This document shows, in pieces, positions 31,901 through 46,900 of a stretch of 64,000 bases of DNA. This DNA is from Acanthaster planci. Its lineage: Eukaryota > Echinodermata > Asteroidea > Valvatida > Acanthasteridae. Every line of letters starts with the position of its first letter. Position 1 is the first letter of the stretch. A program made the position numbers and the translations under genes. The stretch is from positions 432,013 through 496,012 of the forward strand of contig NW_019091439.1 in assembly GCF_001949145.1 (NCBI RefSeq), read 5' to 3'. The notes beneath the pieces were generated by a model. The model did no database searches, was not told where the DNA came from, and was given only the letters and a program-made list of their open reading frames with translations.

Positions 31901-34900
31901 CAAACTGTATTGACACCATAGGGTGATTTCTATTTTGAAATAATAAATCAACATCCATTTCATTGCCAAAACTGGCGGGTAGATCTTGTTCCGTTTATTT
32001 TTGACTGCAAATTTAAAAGGAATAACGACTTTAAAAGAGGACAAAGTGCTGTACTTTCACTCAAATAACAACCTGCATGCTGATTAACATGCGTAAAATG
32101 TTAACATTATACAGTGTTGTTGAATGTTGAAATACTTGTAGAAAAGTTATACCCGTGGAAAAACACTGCTGACATGCCTGGCCCTCTTTATTGTTGTGTG
32201 TCAATTACATTTACTTGCATGCATACTAAATACAAAGTTATGTTTTTGCCAATTTATGCCATTTCAACTCTCACGTATGTTCATGCCCCTCAGTTTGTGC
32301 GCATGCGTACTGAATCCCACTAGAGCCAGAAGCCTGTAAAATGGCCCTTGACTCGGACAGGTGGACCCCAAAAGTAATCGATCAACATCAAGCTCAGAAA
32401 AAGTTGTTTGCCCCTTATTTCCATACCGATTAGTATTTAAACACTCAAATTTTGATAACTTGCACACTATAAAAATCCTTTTTCAGCCAAATTTTGCCAG
32501 TCTTTCTTAAGTACCTCCAAAGTAACCAAGTCAGAAGTTGGAAGTGAAGCTAACATTTTGAAGGGGATTTTTTTCAGTTTTGCCGAGTTTTCCCTGACAT
32601 TTCTCTACTTGTGAATAGTGAGGAATATTATGAATGCTCTAATGAGAAAGTGTCATACAAGAAGGAATCCGTATGGATGATAATGGAAAGTTTTTGTTTG
32701 TGCCTGTTAGTCGGGCAATTTGACGTGATTGTACATATTAATGCAATGCAGTGGGCCAACTCATACCCAAACGCACTCGTATCGAGGGGTGTGTACATTT
32801 GCACCATGCCCCAAATCCGGACATCTCATTTTTGACCGCTGCCAAACTCAGTGTGGAAATTTGAATCCGCATGAAAAACAAACTGCATTTTAGACAAATG
32901 GCTTTCGATCTTAAAAAAACTAACTGATAGATACAAAAATTATCAGTCTGCCAGACAATATCACTGGTGATCTCAGGAGGGGAATTCAACAAAAGTGTGA
33001 AAATTGGGCACTAAGCGCGAAAAGGGTCCCAATAAAAAACGAGCTGAATTTCAAATAACAGTTTTCTTCCTTGAAGTAATAACCTTTTTGTTCATAAGAG
33101 TTTCTAGTCTTTCATGTGGCATCAAAGTTATTTGATGGTAAACTCGGCAAAATTGTGAAAATTAGACACACAGCTAGGTAAAAAACAATGATTTTTCATA
33201 ATTATACTTTGAGAAATGGGTTCACAGGTACGCCATGGAATCAATCTCTTTTGGGCGAGGTGTGGTTCTTAAAAGAACCGATGAATGTTAACTCAACGTT
33301 TTGGCCAGTGTGCTCTGGTGGTTGTAGCTAGGACAGGGGATATAGGGGATCCCATGGAGGTCCCAGCTGTCTGCTCATAGAACTGGTCTTGGAACTTGAA
33401 GTAGCTGGAAGAAACGCTGAGGCGGATGAGGTCGGCGATCTGGGCGGAGGAGAGAGCTGTGCGGTCAGTGAGGGAGGAGTCGCTGTCCAGTCGATCCTTG
33501 GCAATCTGGCAGGCTTCTTCGGTGGGAACATTGGTGAATAGTGACACCACGTCGAAGCTCACCATGATGTCTGTTGGTTGGAGTGACAGGTTTCTGAATG
33601 CGGCCAAGTATACATCGGGGAAACTGGCAGGAACCTCCCCATCAGACTCCAAGAACACCACTGGCACGGCCAAGTCGGCCATCATCAAACATGCACACTC
33701 CACAGACCACTGCATTGAATTGGACAACGCAGAACTCATCACCCCCATCCAGAACTGGCTTCCAAGGAGAATCCGAGAAGCCACACAAGTGTCACACACA
33801 AGGAGTCACACAACCTGCGAATCCCGTTCCATTGCTTCCGGATTACCTTTATAACCAGCTTTCCACTCCAGTGCGACACACTCTCCTGAGGACAGCCAGA
33901 GCACAATGGCCGAAACGTCGAGCTAACACACAGTGGTTCTTTTAAGAACCACACTTCGCTCAAAAGAGATTGATTCCGTGGTGTACTTGCAAACCTGTTT
34001 CTCATGTCTCTTCCACCATGCAAAGCTTCACATCTGAATTATACTGTGTAAAAAATTGACATTTTTCATTTTCATTGATTTTTTCCAGCAATCTCTTTCA
34101 CCAGAAGCTAGTAAATCTTACCATTTGATAGACTCGAGGTCTTCAAGGGAAATGGCAGTACAATTTCCCACATGGGTCACCACTGATATACGTCGTCTGC
34201 TATAATAATTTTTCAGGCCGACGACCATTATGTCACTATTGCGCATGCACGAATACACAAACTAAATGCATGCACAGTCTATGGGGATTGAACATACTGT
34301 CATGACTTTATGTGCTCTATACATGTACATGTATGTATACTTTACCGGATTAACCATTACCTTGAATTTTTAATGAGGATTCATGTACCAACAGGAGTCA
34401 GGTTATCATACATGTACATGTACTTCTGAGGGCTTCTACCTCTGGCCTACGATACATCAAGCCTCATTGAACACATTCTGCCAAGTCTCGTATCCATTAG
34501 TCTAGAGGTAAACGATACATGTATGCGATGCAGTGAGATGTGTGGCACAAATCTTGAACAAGTGACTTGCAACACAATGTTTACGGTTAATGTTAATAAA
34601 GTTCAGTTTAGTCGAAGACTAGGTGTCGGAATCTTTGGTTGAAAATGGTACTGCACCTGGGATAAGTTTACGGTAGAATAATACTAAGTTCAGTTGGGTA
34701 AGGTTTCCATTTATTAACCGATTAGATAAGTAAAAATGATGAGAAAAATGCCCTCAAAGTGGCAGAAATGAAGATGACTTTTTTTCTTAAAAAGCACTTT
34801 TATTCTGTGATATTTGCACTGTTTAACTTCAGAAGTGTCGTAAAAATTAACAACATGCATTGGTGGTCCCACATTTCAATATCAATCTGGAAATCAGTTC

Positions 34901-37900
34901 CTTTCCCCATCCCATCTCTTTTTTTTGTCTTTTTTTTTTACAGGTTAATCCACCGTAGCCTAAGCATGTGCACAGTTCCATTTTGTTTTGCAGGAAGGCC
35001 ATACATTTTATTTCCAAGATGTTTTTGTATATTGAAGATGTTCATAAATTTGATTTGACATGATTATAGTATTGTATGGTCATGTATGGATGAGAAGATT
35101 TGGTATAGTACCTACATTTCTTTGTGTGCCAGGATGTGTATGATGCTGCAGTGCTAACAATTTCATCTAAATTGTAACTCAAACAAGGATGCCTAATCCT
35201 GCCTTGCCTAAACTTGAAGGTCAGTTCAATCATTCCAAGATGACACTGATAGTGTGCCAGTTCCCTAGTACCCTGCCAGCTATGAGTGGAATCCTAGTCC
35301 ATAATGTCAGCGGTGTTTACCCGGTCAGTTTGATTGGAAAAATGATCTGGGGGCTGGCCTGGTACAGAGGAGAAACTGGTACATTACATTAATGAAGAAG
35401 GTGCCTTGATGATGCAGTATTTGTAATGAGAGTCAGGTGTTAAGACGTGTGGGCATAAATAGTGTTTCGAGTGTTCAGTTCGATATAATAGGCTGGGTGT
35501 TGGATGACTGCATCAAAGGGCTGTGTGTGGAAATAGATGATATTGTGTAAATGTTAGAGAAGGTCAGGGTCTGTGTAGTTGTCACGAATGCTATAAAAAG
35601 GCCCATGCTATGTGATTTTTAATTCTTGTAAATGTTCCGTGGAACCAGCTATTCAAGTTTTGTTGTGGCATTTTATAGGCATTTTGATGCCTTTTCTTTT
35701 TATGCTCATGCAAATTTTACATATTTACCAGCAAAGTTTCACGCTCTCAAATTTGTTTTAATTTTTTTATATTTTGGAGTGGCAGATTTTGTTTACATGG
35801 GGATTTGTTTTAATTCATAACAGTAAGTTGGTGAACAATAATTTCTTGTAGACTTTAAATTGATGAATTTTGGGTTGAATGGATTCACAGTTTGAACAGA
35901 ACCCGTCCACTGATGAAATTCCCTCCTTGTAAAGACATCAAAGCAGTGAGACATTAAGACAGTTACAGGTTAGTGTAGTGGCTCTTTCCTCACCTTCCAC
36001 CTCTGCAGCCCGGGTTCCAATCCCACCTAGGTCAGCATGTGGATTGGGCTTTTCAGTCCCTGCCTGACTCTGTGGGTCTTCTCTGGAATATTCATTCTGG
36101 GTTTTCCTCCCACCTCTAGAACGGAACATTTCGTAATTTCCTTCTTGTCACTTCATCCTGTAATTGCCACTAACTGCACGGTTGGACAAACAGATACAAT
36201 CAATAAAGAAATCTGAAATCTGATAATAAATGACAATGCATAGTTCTTTATCACCATAGTCTCCAAGTGCTTCAGGACCCATATTCAGTGGGCCATGAGG
36301 TCAGTTTTTCTACAGCAGCTTGGAGTACGGTACTGCGAGTACAAGGCAGTTTGATATCTGCCCTCATGGGTACCCATTTAGATACATGTACAGTAACACT
36401 CCAGGATGGAGAGAAGCAATTGTTTTCCTTGGCCAAGAAACACAAGCATCCTGCGAACAGGATTTGAACCCACAACCCGTTTCATGGGAGTCAAATAGCA
36501 GCACTGTTGAACCATGCTACTCTAAGGTGCAAATACCAGTAGGCACAAACATGAACCATGTTTTGTGTGCAAGGTGCATGGCAGCAGTAGTGCTCCATAG
36601 CCATAAACCTCTCATCCCATTTTTCATTGTTCAGCAGGGATGAGATTTGTCAGGATTTTGTCGTCAGGAAATCCTCTGGATTTCACGAGGTTTGAAACAA
36701 TCTTTTTAAAACTTCTGGCAATGCCAAAAGTTACCCTCAAGGTATTCTTACGCATTGAAGTTGCAAAAAAACACAAGCAATTTGTTGTTTTACTACATGT
36801 ACAGTGTAGCAACTTCTTTGTATCAAAACAATTGACAAAATCACATCTTTTCATATGTGAACCGGTGGATGTGTGGACATGCGCCACAATATTTATCAGG
36901 GCAGTTGAAAAAAACGGGGAAAAAAATGGAAATGTGAGTACTGGTGCCTAAACTCAAGAGCCGTACCTTCATACATATTTTATGGGTGTCATTAAAAATT
37001 GCAAAGTTGAAGAAATTGCTGGAAAAAACCCACCCCCAGCATCCTTTTTGGGTACGCAAATCTGATGTTAACTTGGTTAAATTCACTCGAACATAACAAT
37101 TTGAATTCTGTATACTAAAGACACTGTTGCTGTACCATGTGATTCAGAGCAAGTGTTTGAAGAGTAAATGATTTCGGTTGCACCATGTATCAATCTCTGT
37201 CTTGAGTCTGTGTGGTTCTGAGAAGAACCGGGGAATAACTCGATGTTTCGAACGAATTCTGATTTTTATGTTTATTTGCAGTCAGGTAACTTAGTGCACC
37301 AGATTTTATTCAATTTAAGTCACAAATGGCTTATTTGAATGGTACATGTATGTCCAATGTGACTTCAGATAAACTTTGAAAAAATTAATGGCTTGTGACT
37401 TGAATTTATGGAGAAATGACTTGTGATTTGACTCGATGAAAATGGCTCGATCACAACTCTGAATTCAGGTGGCCAGAGTTGAGCATAGTGTGATCATCAC
37501 AAGTCAATTACTTGTGGTCATTCACTTCTACCAGGACATGGAAGTCAACTCACCAGCTACTGAGTATTGTTATTGTTCATAACTGACTTAGTATCAGCTA
37601 ATTTGTGGACTCACTTCTGATTGACTTGCTTTCCACACTAGTGCTGAAACATTGTACACTTCAAGCCTTGCACAGACTTATCTGCCCCGAGCTGAAGTAC
37701 ATCCCCAATCGGCAAATGAAAGACAGGTGGTTACAAAAGGGATTGTGCACGCATCCTGCATGTACGCAAAGACCATACATACATGTACATGTAAATTAGT
37801 TACGCGAACTCAGCATGCAGCGCGTCCAATGGGCATATAATTGTGCACCTCATGGCGCACCTACATGTATGCGGTGGGTAGCAAAAAACACGCCCTCTCT

Positions 37901-40900
37901 TGTTTTGCTTGGAGCGGACAACTGCATGCATGAATAATACTTGGAGCTGTACACATACATGTACATGTTCCCACAAGCATCAAGACATGTACATGTAGTC
38001 TATCCTTTACAGTAGCCAAGTTGTCCTTGTAATTAAAATGATACCACATGTAATGTACATGTATCTGTACATGTCACAGTATGAAAAGTCTAGCCTTTAG
38101 GCCACTATTTTTGTGTACATAATGCCCATGTACATTGAAATTGTACCAGCAATGTCAGTATTCTTGATAAAATAAAAACATTGATGTACATGTAACAGTT
38201 ATGTTACTGGTATTTCCTTGTATTTTGTATATGTGTACATGCTGTACATTCTGATTGACTACCTGTATTTAAATTTCATCTCTGTAGATATAGTGCAGGA
38301 CTTATTCTTACAGAGCGCTGTCATTGATCAACGCAATCTGACATACGAATTGTACATGTATGTAACTTACAAAATACAACTGCTAACTAAACATTTGCCT
38401 GTGGTAATAAAGGCCCATTGCGGGAAAACCATGTGGTCAAAGGGCGACTCAATGCCCTTTGATCATCAAAAATGTATGGCCATAGAAGTTTAGTTATTCA
38501 GACATATGGTGAACTTTTTGGCCAATTCATTAACTGCAATTTGTACTCAATCACTTGTGTTCTATATATCACATTAAATGCAGGCAGTAGATATGATACA
38601 CAATGAACAAAACATAATGTAGCCAGATCTAAAAAAAAATGATATCACTTAGCATATTGTGGAAGTACATCTATATGTACATGTACTTGGAAGTGATAAT
38701 CAAGATTTACTTTGTGGAGTGCCTGGCCACTTTGTGAAATGTGCTGATGGCATGCACAGGCTAACAGCCAACATGGCCAAAGTGCACCCAGTAATATTTT
38801 GCTATTACAGAACTTGGCAGAAAGGCATACACATAGGTGTATCTGTATACATGTAGTTGATACATTGCTCATCAAGTCTTCCTGTGTATTGTTAACCATG
38901 GCCTTGAACTCACAGTGGCCCAGCAGTATACTGTAAACTGTGATATTCACACAGTAGCTAAGGGCTTTTTGTGCAGTGTACTCTGTGCAGCATGCATGTA
39001 CATGTACACCTAATTGATTTCCAATGTGGGAATCTTAAACCCAAGGATAATGTCAAGATGCAAAGCATGTCAGAGTTTGTAGTGTACAAGAATAATGGAT
39101 TCCAGTTCAGGGACTTTGTTTGACTGTTGTTAAAAATGTATATTTGTAACCAGCTGTATGATGTCTTTGTAAATTGTCAATAGGTTTATACATGTATCTT
39201 GCCTCATTAGTGTGCACAAGGTCTGCACATATTGGAGTGTATGCAAATTCTGCTCTGTAATTTGACAAGTTACATGCACAGAACAGAACTTTCAACCTCC
39301 AAGCATCTCAAAAGTCCCCCATTCAGTACAGTGTATGAACACATTGCTGGATTCTAGTACATTTAGGGACGTGCATGTACCATACATGTACATATGTGTC
39401 TACCAGTGCATAATTTAAGAGTACTGAAGGGATCTTCCTTACTGATGTATTTCTTTAATATCATTGCAATCCTTTTTTATTTTCATGCTGAGGGGTTTTT
39501 CTAAAACATAACGATCATTTTGAATCCAATTTTATGAAACTCAGACACTCTGTTTTCATGAAATACCCCATCTTTGTGAGACAGGTCAGCTAAAAACTGC
39601 TACTGTTACCATGCTAATGCACATCTACGTACATGTATTCATGTAGGCCAAAGTGCATGAATTCGTGAAAACATGTAGAAATGACCATTAAAACAAAACC
39701 CTGCATCAGGTTGTTTTGGAACTTCACAGAACAAATATCTTTACATGCATGTTAAGTTCCAACAAGATTGGGTGTGAGATAGCCCAGATCTGGGGGAGGA
39801 GGGAATTCCAATCTACATGTACATGTACATGTATAATGCATGTGGGCTTACAAATGTCTGCAAGTACCAGTATTCGTTATGTAGACTAGCATCTAATGGC
39901 TGCAGTTTGAAATAGCATCCGTGCATCTTTGGAAGCAACTACATGTACATGTACCTACATGTAGCGCGTTGTGTATCATTAATACATACCTACTGTATAT
40001 TTCTAGTAATGTACATGTAGCCATAGCCATTTCATTTGGACATGGCTGTGGAAGTAATTATTTTTGTATTATATCAAATGAAGCTTCCCTCCTTGAAAAC
40101 CTTAGTCTCTCTCTTTCCTTTGCTTGCAGGTGTAGCAGATGGTGTTGGTGGCTGGAGAGATTATGGCATCGATCCCTCTCAATTCCCTAGTCAGCTCATG
40201 AAATCGTGTGAAAGACTGGTCCGGTTAGGTCACTTCAATGCTCTGTCACCGGTAGCCATCATAGCCACCAGTTACAAGGAACTATTGGAAAGCAAATCTC
40301 CGTGCATAGGTAAACCGGTAGAGGTTTTTACCTGTTTCGTGTGACATTTTGAAGGAAAATAATAATGCAGTGAAGCAGTGTACAAAACAAGGTCCCTGGG
40401 ACTTCAAATTAAAAATTTCCCTTGTTGCTACAGTACGTACCTTGTACATTCATCATCAGAAACAGAAAATACACACTTGTGTTCTGAGACTTTTCCTTGT
40501 CATAAATATGTCTTTGTGTTACCTGTGTTCTTCTTTACCTGTGCTTGAATATATTCAGCTTGTCTTTCACAGCAAATAAACATTCTGTTATGGTTGAAAA
40601 AAGTCCACGTGGGAATGCAGGGTAGATGGAAACACATCTTAACAGTCTGTACCCCGCTGGCCTAGCAGAGACAAGGACAGCGTGAATGGCATTTTCTCCA
40701 GGTGTTCATGTTAGACTTGCGTGAGGCTGGAGGTTTATTGGTGCCCTGATAATGGGCCAACAAGTGCATACATGGGCAACGTAAATTCTCCGTGTGGCCA
40801 GGTGCTGTAGTAACAATAAAACACTTGTGTGTGCAAAGCTTCAGTATCTTTCTTGAGCAGGGGAGATACTATACATTAACATTTCCAGTGTAGATCCTGA

Positions 40901-43900
40901 AAAATCTCTCATTGAAAGCTTTTAAAGTGATTCCTTGTGCAGTTTTAAGGCCAGGTCATGCTCCAGGTAAATATAAAAGTGATGCAAATTTGACATTGTG
41001 GAAGATTTTGTATATCAAAATTTTGTTTGAGTTGAAATATATTCAACTTTTGCAAATTTGCCACACGAATATTTGCATTTGTGTTTGCCTTCACTCCAGC
41101 TATGAACCAGCCTTCACAAAGATCGTTTTGATCCCACCAGGGAGTACTTTACATGTACATGTTGGGCCTATAGCCTTCCCATTTAAGTTGCTGCAGATGA
41201 TGCTGGACATCATTGAGTTTAACAGGCTTCTGCTTCTGCTCAGCTCAAGCTGCTTAATAGGCAGGCAGTCAAATCAAGTCCAATCACAGTGACCTTGACC
41301 TTTGACCTTAACTGATATCAAAACTTTTGGGATGACCCTTTAGCCAACTTCCACATGAGAAAAATGTAGGTACCTGTGTATTAGTAATGTTAATAACCAT
41401 GTTGGCATTGATGTTGAACCTATTTGACCATAAACCAGTGCAAGGATGGTTGTTAACTCTTCACCTGGGAAAATCAGGTGACTGCTTCAGTTCAGACCAA
41501 TATATCCGTATGTCAAGATGGACAGCAACAGCACCAGACTGTAATCGGGCAACCTCAGTTTTGACGCCACTACTACAGTGGTATCACAATCATGTGCCTG
41601 TGGTATGCACATACATGTACTTGATACTTTCACAAGGTGTTACTGTTAGTGTGACTCTTTAAGCAGTAATGATATTACCATGGGTAAAGGTACAGTTACG
41701 GATGTTTTGATCAATGGCAAGTGAAATTTAAAAGATCAAACAATGTGTACATGTATGTACATGTACCTACCTACATGTATGTGGACAGGTAACCGGTAAC
41801 CAAAGAGGCCTTGAATGACTTCACAATACATGCTGTTCTGCTTGTACATGTACACGCTGTACATGAACATATACTGGAGATTGGGAATCAACAATATAAC
41901 AGTGTGAACCATCTACTAGTAACAAAATGAGTCGCAAGTTACCAGAACATTAGTGTCTGCATGAATGACTTCTCCAGTTATAGTTTTAGGGAACAGTCCA
42001 GTTTAAGCTTGCCATTTATGACGGATTGTGCAAAATAGCTCATGTACATGTACACAGTGAAAGTTTTGTGAACTTTTGCGTTTTCATTTCACCCCTGCAG
42101 TTGCAGATGTACATGTGATCTCTTACCATATTCTCCAGCAGTCGATAGAAATTTTCCATGGTCTTAACATATGCACAGAACACATAAAATGCAATCCTTA
42201 CAGATTAGCTTGAACAATAAAATAAAGTGATAATGAAATGACACCACAGGGTCATAAAGTAAAATTACCGGTACATGTCAAGTGCACATGTGCATGTACA
42301 TGTAGGTTTACATTCCTCCTTTGAAATGCCATTTCAGACCATATTTGCATATTTAAATGTACATTGTGTACGTGTGAGCTGCAGGTGACTGTCTAAAACC
42401 AGGTGACTAGCTAAAACCTGATGACGGACCTGACATTCTCTTTACAAAATCAGGACACCCTGTGAGGCAGATCATATATAATATATGGGCATAGTTGACT
42501 TGAATAACCTTTTATTCTTCCAGTCCCTACAGTATGTGGGGGCTTTATTGCCTTGTACCGGTGCATGTTCAGTGCATATTTAACTGCCTTGTGCATGAAC
42601 TTGCTTGGTCTCTATAAGGTAAGCAGAGGTCCATTATCCTTTTTAAAAAGAAAAAAGAATGTGCTCAGGTACAACCCATCGTCTTACAAGGCCAGAACCT
42701 GATACTTCAGTACTACAGGTACATGCAGATGTAATTAGTATGTGTACTGTACAGCTGCTGGTACATATGTATAATGTGGCTACATTCTGTACATACTTGT
42801 TATATATAGGGGTAGGGAGATGATACCCTTGGCTGGGCTTCACCTCAAACCACCATGGGCCCTCATACTGCAGGCAAACCAATGTACGTGTACATGTACC
42901 TTGTTACTGATCATGCAGAGTGCTGCTGACTTCAGGCACCTAAATGTGTGCATCCTGGTCACATCAGTTTGGGAGAGTGTCCATTCCAATGCACTAGAAT
43001 GAAACAGGCTGAATGAATGGGCACAGTGAATAAAAAAAACATGCCTATTGCAAGCAGCCTTAAGTTACTTAACAGACATTGAAATGAAATCCTCTCAAGA
43101 AAATTGTAAGTTGCCCATTGAATCATGTTGACTGTGAAAAGCTCTGCAGTTTGAAAAGTACGGGGTATAGGATAACATTAGTGTTGTGTATGGAACCACT
43201 GTACTTTTCATAAATTTGTAGTGCAGAAAATGTGTAGCTTCATACTGGTATGCAGGAGGGGTCTGGTTACAGTTGGTCTTGTGTGTGATTGGATGGAACT
43301 TTCTGCTTCTGATCATCTTGTTGTGAGTATCCTGTTTGGCTGATGAAGGTGTTGTTAAATGCCAGCAAGCCTCCAACTCAGAAAGCAACCATACAAGTGA
43401 CTGTAATTCGGACTTTCAACAGGATTGGAATCGTCTGTAGACACAGGAGTTGCATCTTTTTAATCTCAAATGTAAGATACTACGTGTACTGGCAAAGTTA
43501 CTTTAACATGTTCATTGATTTAAATGTGAGACAATTTTTACTTACGTACTTGAAAGGGCCTGTTTACATTTCCGAATAAAACAAAGTTGGATACTGTTAG
43601 TACCAGTGAAAATTATTATTCATTTTGTTGGTGTGCAATGAAGACTTCAGACAGGTCCATATGCACACACTTACATGCATAAAGTGAGGCATGCATGAAA
43701 CATTTGTGATTGCTTTGTTCACCTACTGTAACTTTTTGAATAGTTCCAGCATTGCATAGACCATTTGTGGACTGCCGCTGTAGCCTTAATGGACTCCAGT
43801 CTCGTGAATTGATTTTGCCTGGAGCCACACAGTATGTGCATGCAATAATTCCGCATGCTCGGCACAGGCCAACACTTGTTCAATTGCATTGGCTCTGTCT

Positions 43901-46900
43901 GATTGCATTAGTGAGTGTAAAGCTCAATCAACTAATGTTAATGTAGGCCTTACCTACATGTACATGTACATGTATTTACAATACCATAACATATTGTAAG
44001 ACTACTTTCAATTTTACTTGTCAAATACCTCTAAATGAACGTGATAATGCAGGACTTTGTGTTGGCCGCCATGTTTACTGAGTACATGTTATTGAACTTG
44101 ACCTACCTGCATCTTATTGAAGATGGGAGGTACAATGTAATCGATTGTGCACTTGTGTTAAATTTGACTTTCTATTGGTTTGCTTCCTGAAATCTTCCTT
44201 GTTTGAGTAAATGTGTCATATTGTAAAACATTACAACAAACATCTCAAAAACAATGTTTTTAACCCTGGGGTTCTCAGAACACACTGGTACGCGTACCAG
44301 TGAATTATGCATAAAAATGAACACATGTATACGTGTGATTACCATACAAGACCAAATATTCTCAGTTCTGAAGTTTTCCAAAGAAGTATTCCTGGGATGA
44401 TTACATGTACATGTACGTCAGCATATATGCCCCCTCGATGGAGACCTTTTCCAAGTTGATGGTGCTGTGATGTACATGTACATGTACTGTGTATTATTAG
44501 AAAATCTCTTTATAGTTAATGAACGGAAAGCCTGCACAATTGACATTTGAGTGAAGTACCTTTGCATGTACATGTACCTGTGTGATGTGCAAGCACACTG
44601 TACATGTACATGTATGTCAAGTGATGTGTGTTTATACTGCACATTAGCGTACATGCCACATCATCATTTCTTGACTCAGTGGCACAGGATCTTGTCTGGA
44701 AAATGTATGCTTTCATAGAATGGCCGCTCTATGAAGAATTAAACCATAGCAGAACGTTAGGAGCATTCAGTAGGCTTTATTGCTTTGTTTTTCCTTGCTA
44801 TGATGAACAAGACAGTGCATACACGTACTGTACATGTAACTGTTCAGTAGTTAATTGCTTTAGTTTGTTGGATTGATCCTGGGTGATGTTGGGTCCATTT
44901 CCGTTATGGTCAAAATGGTTAGAACACCCCATCTGCAGTCAGAATAATGTTTTTCTGAACTTTGAGAAAAAGGCATGCTATACACATTTCTTCCTCATCC
45001 AACATTTTTCCAGTGCATTGTACATGTTGTATGGTAGGCCACAATTTTGTGAGTTTGCCATAGAATTTGAAAAGGTTCACATTCAGGAAAAAAATGGTTT
45101 GCATGGTAAAGTATTGTTCTTTTGGGGTATAGCATGTACATGATCCTAAGTTATTTATTAGAATATTTAATTAGAATATTTGCTATTTTTTTCTTACATA
45201 AACGTCATTGTTGGAATGACTTGGTGTAAATGTAAACAATTCGTCACAGTAAAGGATTCAAATGTTCAGCACATGTAAGTCTTTTGTAGTGTATGTGTTA
45301 ATGGCACAGTGGCCAGATTTGTGAATTAATAATAGGGAGATTTGGTTGCTATGGAGATTGTGTACATGAACATGGCGCAGTCCTGGGTTAATGGAAATTG
45401 ATGTCTAATTTTGTGGGCTAGGCACAAGTTGCAGTGATAGCAAGTTACACAGGTATCACGTACATACACTTACAGAGCATGCATGTTACATGTACATTGT
45501 ACATACGTTGCACTGTACTGGTACATGCATGTATTAAACGTCTGGCACCCATTCACTGGCAAGTTGCTACTTGCTCTCTACGTTCTTCATGTATGTATTA
45601 TATTTATTGTACAATTTTATGGGGGCCAACTTGGTTATTGGTGTTAAAATCTTGCAAACCTTTTTGTTTTGCAGTATTTTGGATGCAAGACTATGTACAT
45701 GTAGAGTGAAGATGTTACTTCACATTCATGACATTAGGCTTGCCATCATAAATTTGTTTTTGTGCAAAGAATGCACCTTCGTGTTATTGTCCATACTGTT
45801 CAATCTGTGTAGATTGAGTCAGATTCTCAGCAGAAAGGTTGAGGGAGGATTATGTATATGTATGTGTTCAAACAAAAAAGATCGAGCCCAACTTGTGAAA
45901 TTGTATCCAGTGCCTTTTTTGCATGTAACCTCAATGCATGATGCCTTGCCTGTAGTAGTGAAACTTGTTAAGTACATTTACAACATCCTCAATGATGAAT
46001 CAACTCATTCCAGTTGTAACCTCTCATCTTGGCACTGTCCCAAAAGGCTGTGACAGTTATACATCACTAGCTTGGGTCTTTTGGGATACATTCAGTGGGC
46101 ATTAGTTGTGCAGTAACCGTGCTGTCTGATTCTACTTATTCTCCAACAAGAAATAACATTTGTGGGAGATTTCAATTGATCAAATACAGCACATGTGCAT
46201 TGCATGTAAAACTTATAGTTTTCTATTTTGGTTCTAGTGTTGTTTACTTTACTGCAATACCTGACACGTCTTTAGATGCAGCCTTTTGAGTTTGGAAATG
46301 TACATTTTGGTCTGAAGTTTGAAAATGAAAAGTCACAAGGTGAAATAAGAAACGAAAATGTTAAGCATCCCCACTGTACCCGCTTCCTTGTAGGGGGCCA
46401 CCTCAGTGTTTGTTTTTAACTTTTTAAAAAGCTGGTTGAAACAGCAAAAATGTCAGCTGATTGATCGAAAAATAAAGTACTTGCAAGCCGGAACTTCTAA
46501 ACTAACGTTAGACTCAGTTGGTGTCTTCATATCACACCTGTCTTTGAATGTTCGCATATGGCTGTGGCTGCAACTTGCGCACACCGGTATGGAAGTGGCA
46601 GCCATCTTAAAAATAAAAAAAAGACTCCGCCTTCTCCCTGTGTTTCAAAAACCCTGACACTAATTTTTTTTTTACTTAGCCTGATACTGTAATGCATCAT
46701 GGAGGGAGGAATAATGCAGGTGTAGGCACTTATCATTTGCTTTAAGTGTCACCTTGTGAAGTGAGAATGGTCGCCACTGTTCGTGCATGTACATGTACTT
46801 CTGCTGAAATGGCAAGATGCCTTTGATTTCCCTATGGGCACTTCAACCTTTGGTTGAGAGTGCAAGTTTGCCACCAGGGTCCACAGTGATTGTCCTGTAG

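Noticed and set aside
33426-33854. Continuous plus-strand frame of 142 codons
   Set aside because: Its first half is antisense to the reverse transcriptase fragment; only the second half is element-derived coding sequence.
36459-36524. tRNA gene on the minus strand
   Set aside because: Only box A and box B likeness; no good acceptor or anticodon stem, and it continues into a SINE-like body.
40912-41292. 126-codon frame in PPTC7 intron 2
   Set aside because: AT-biased, no splice context, contains a TACATG run; looks like chance.
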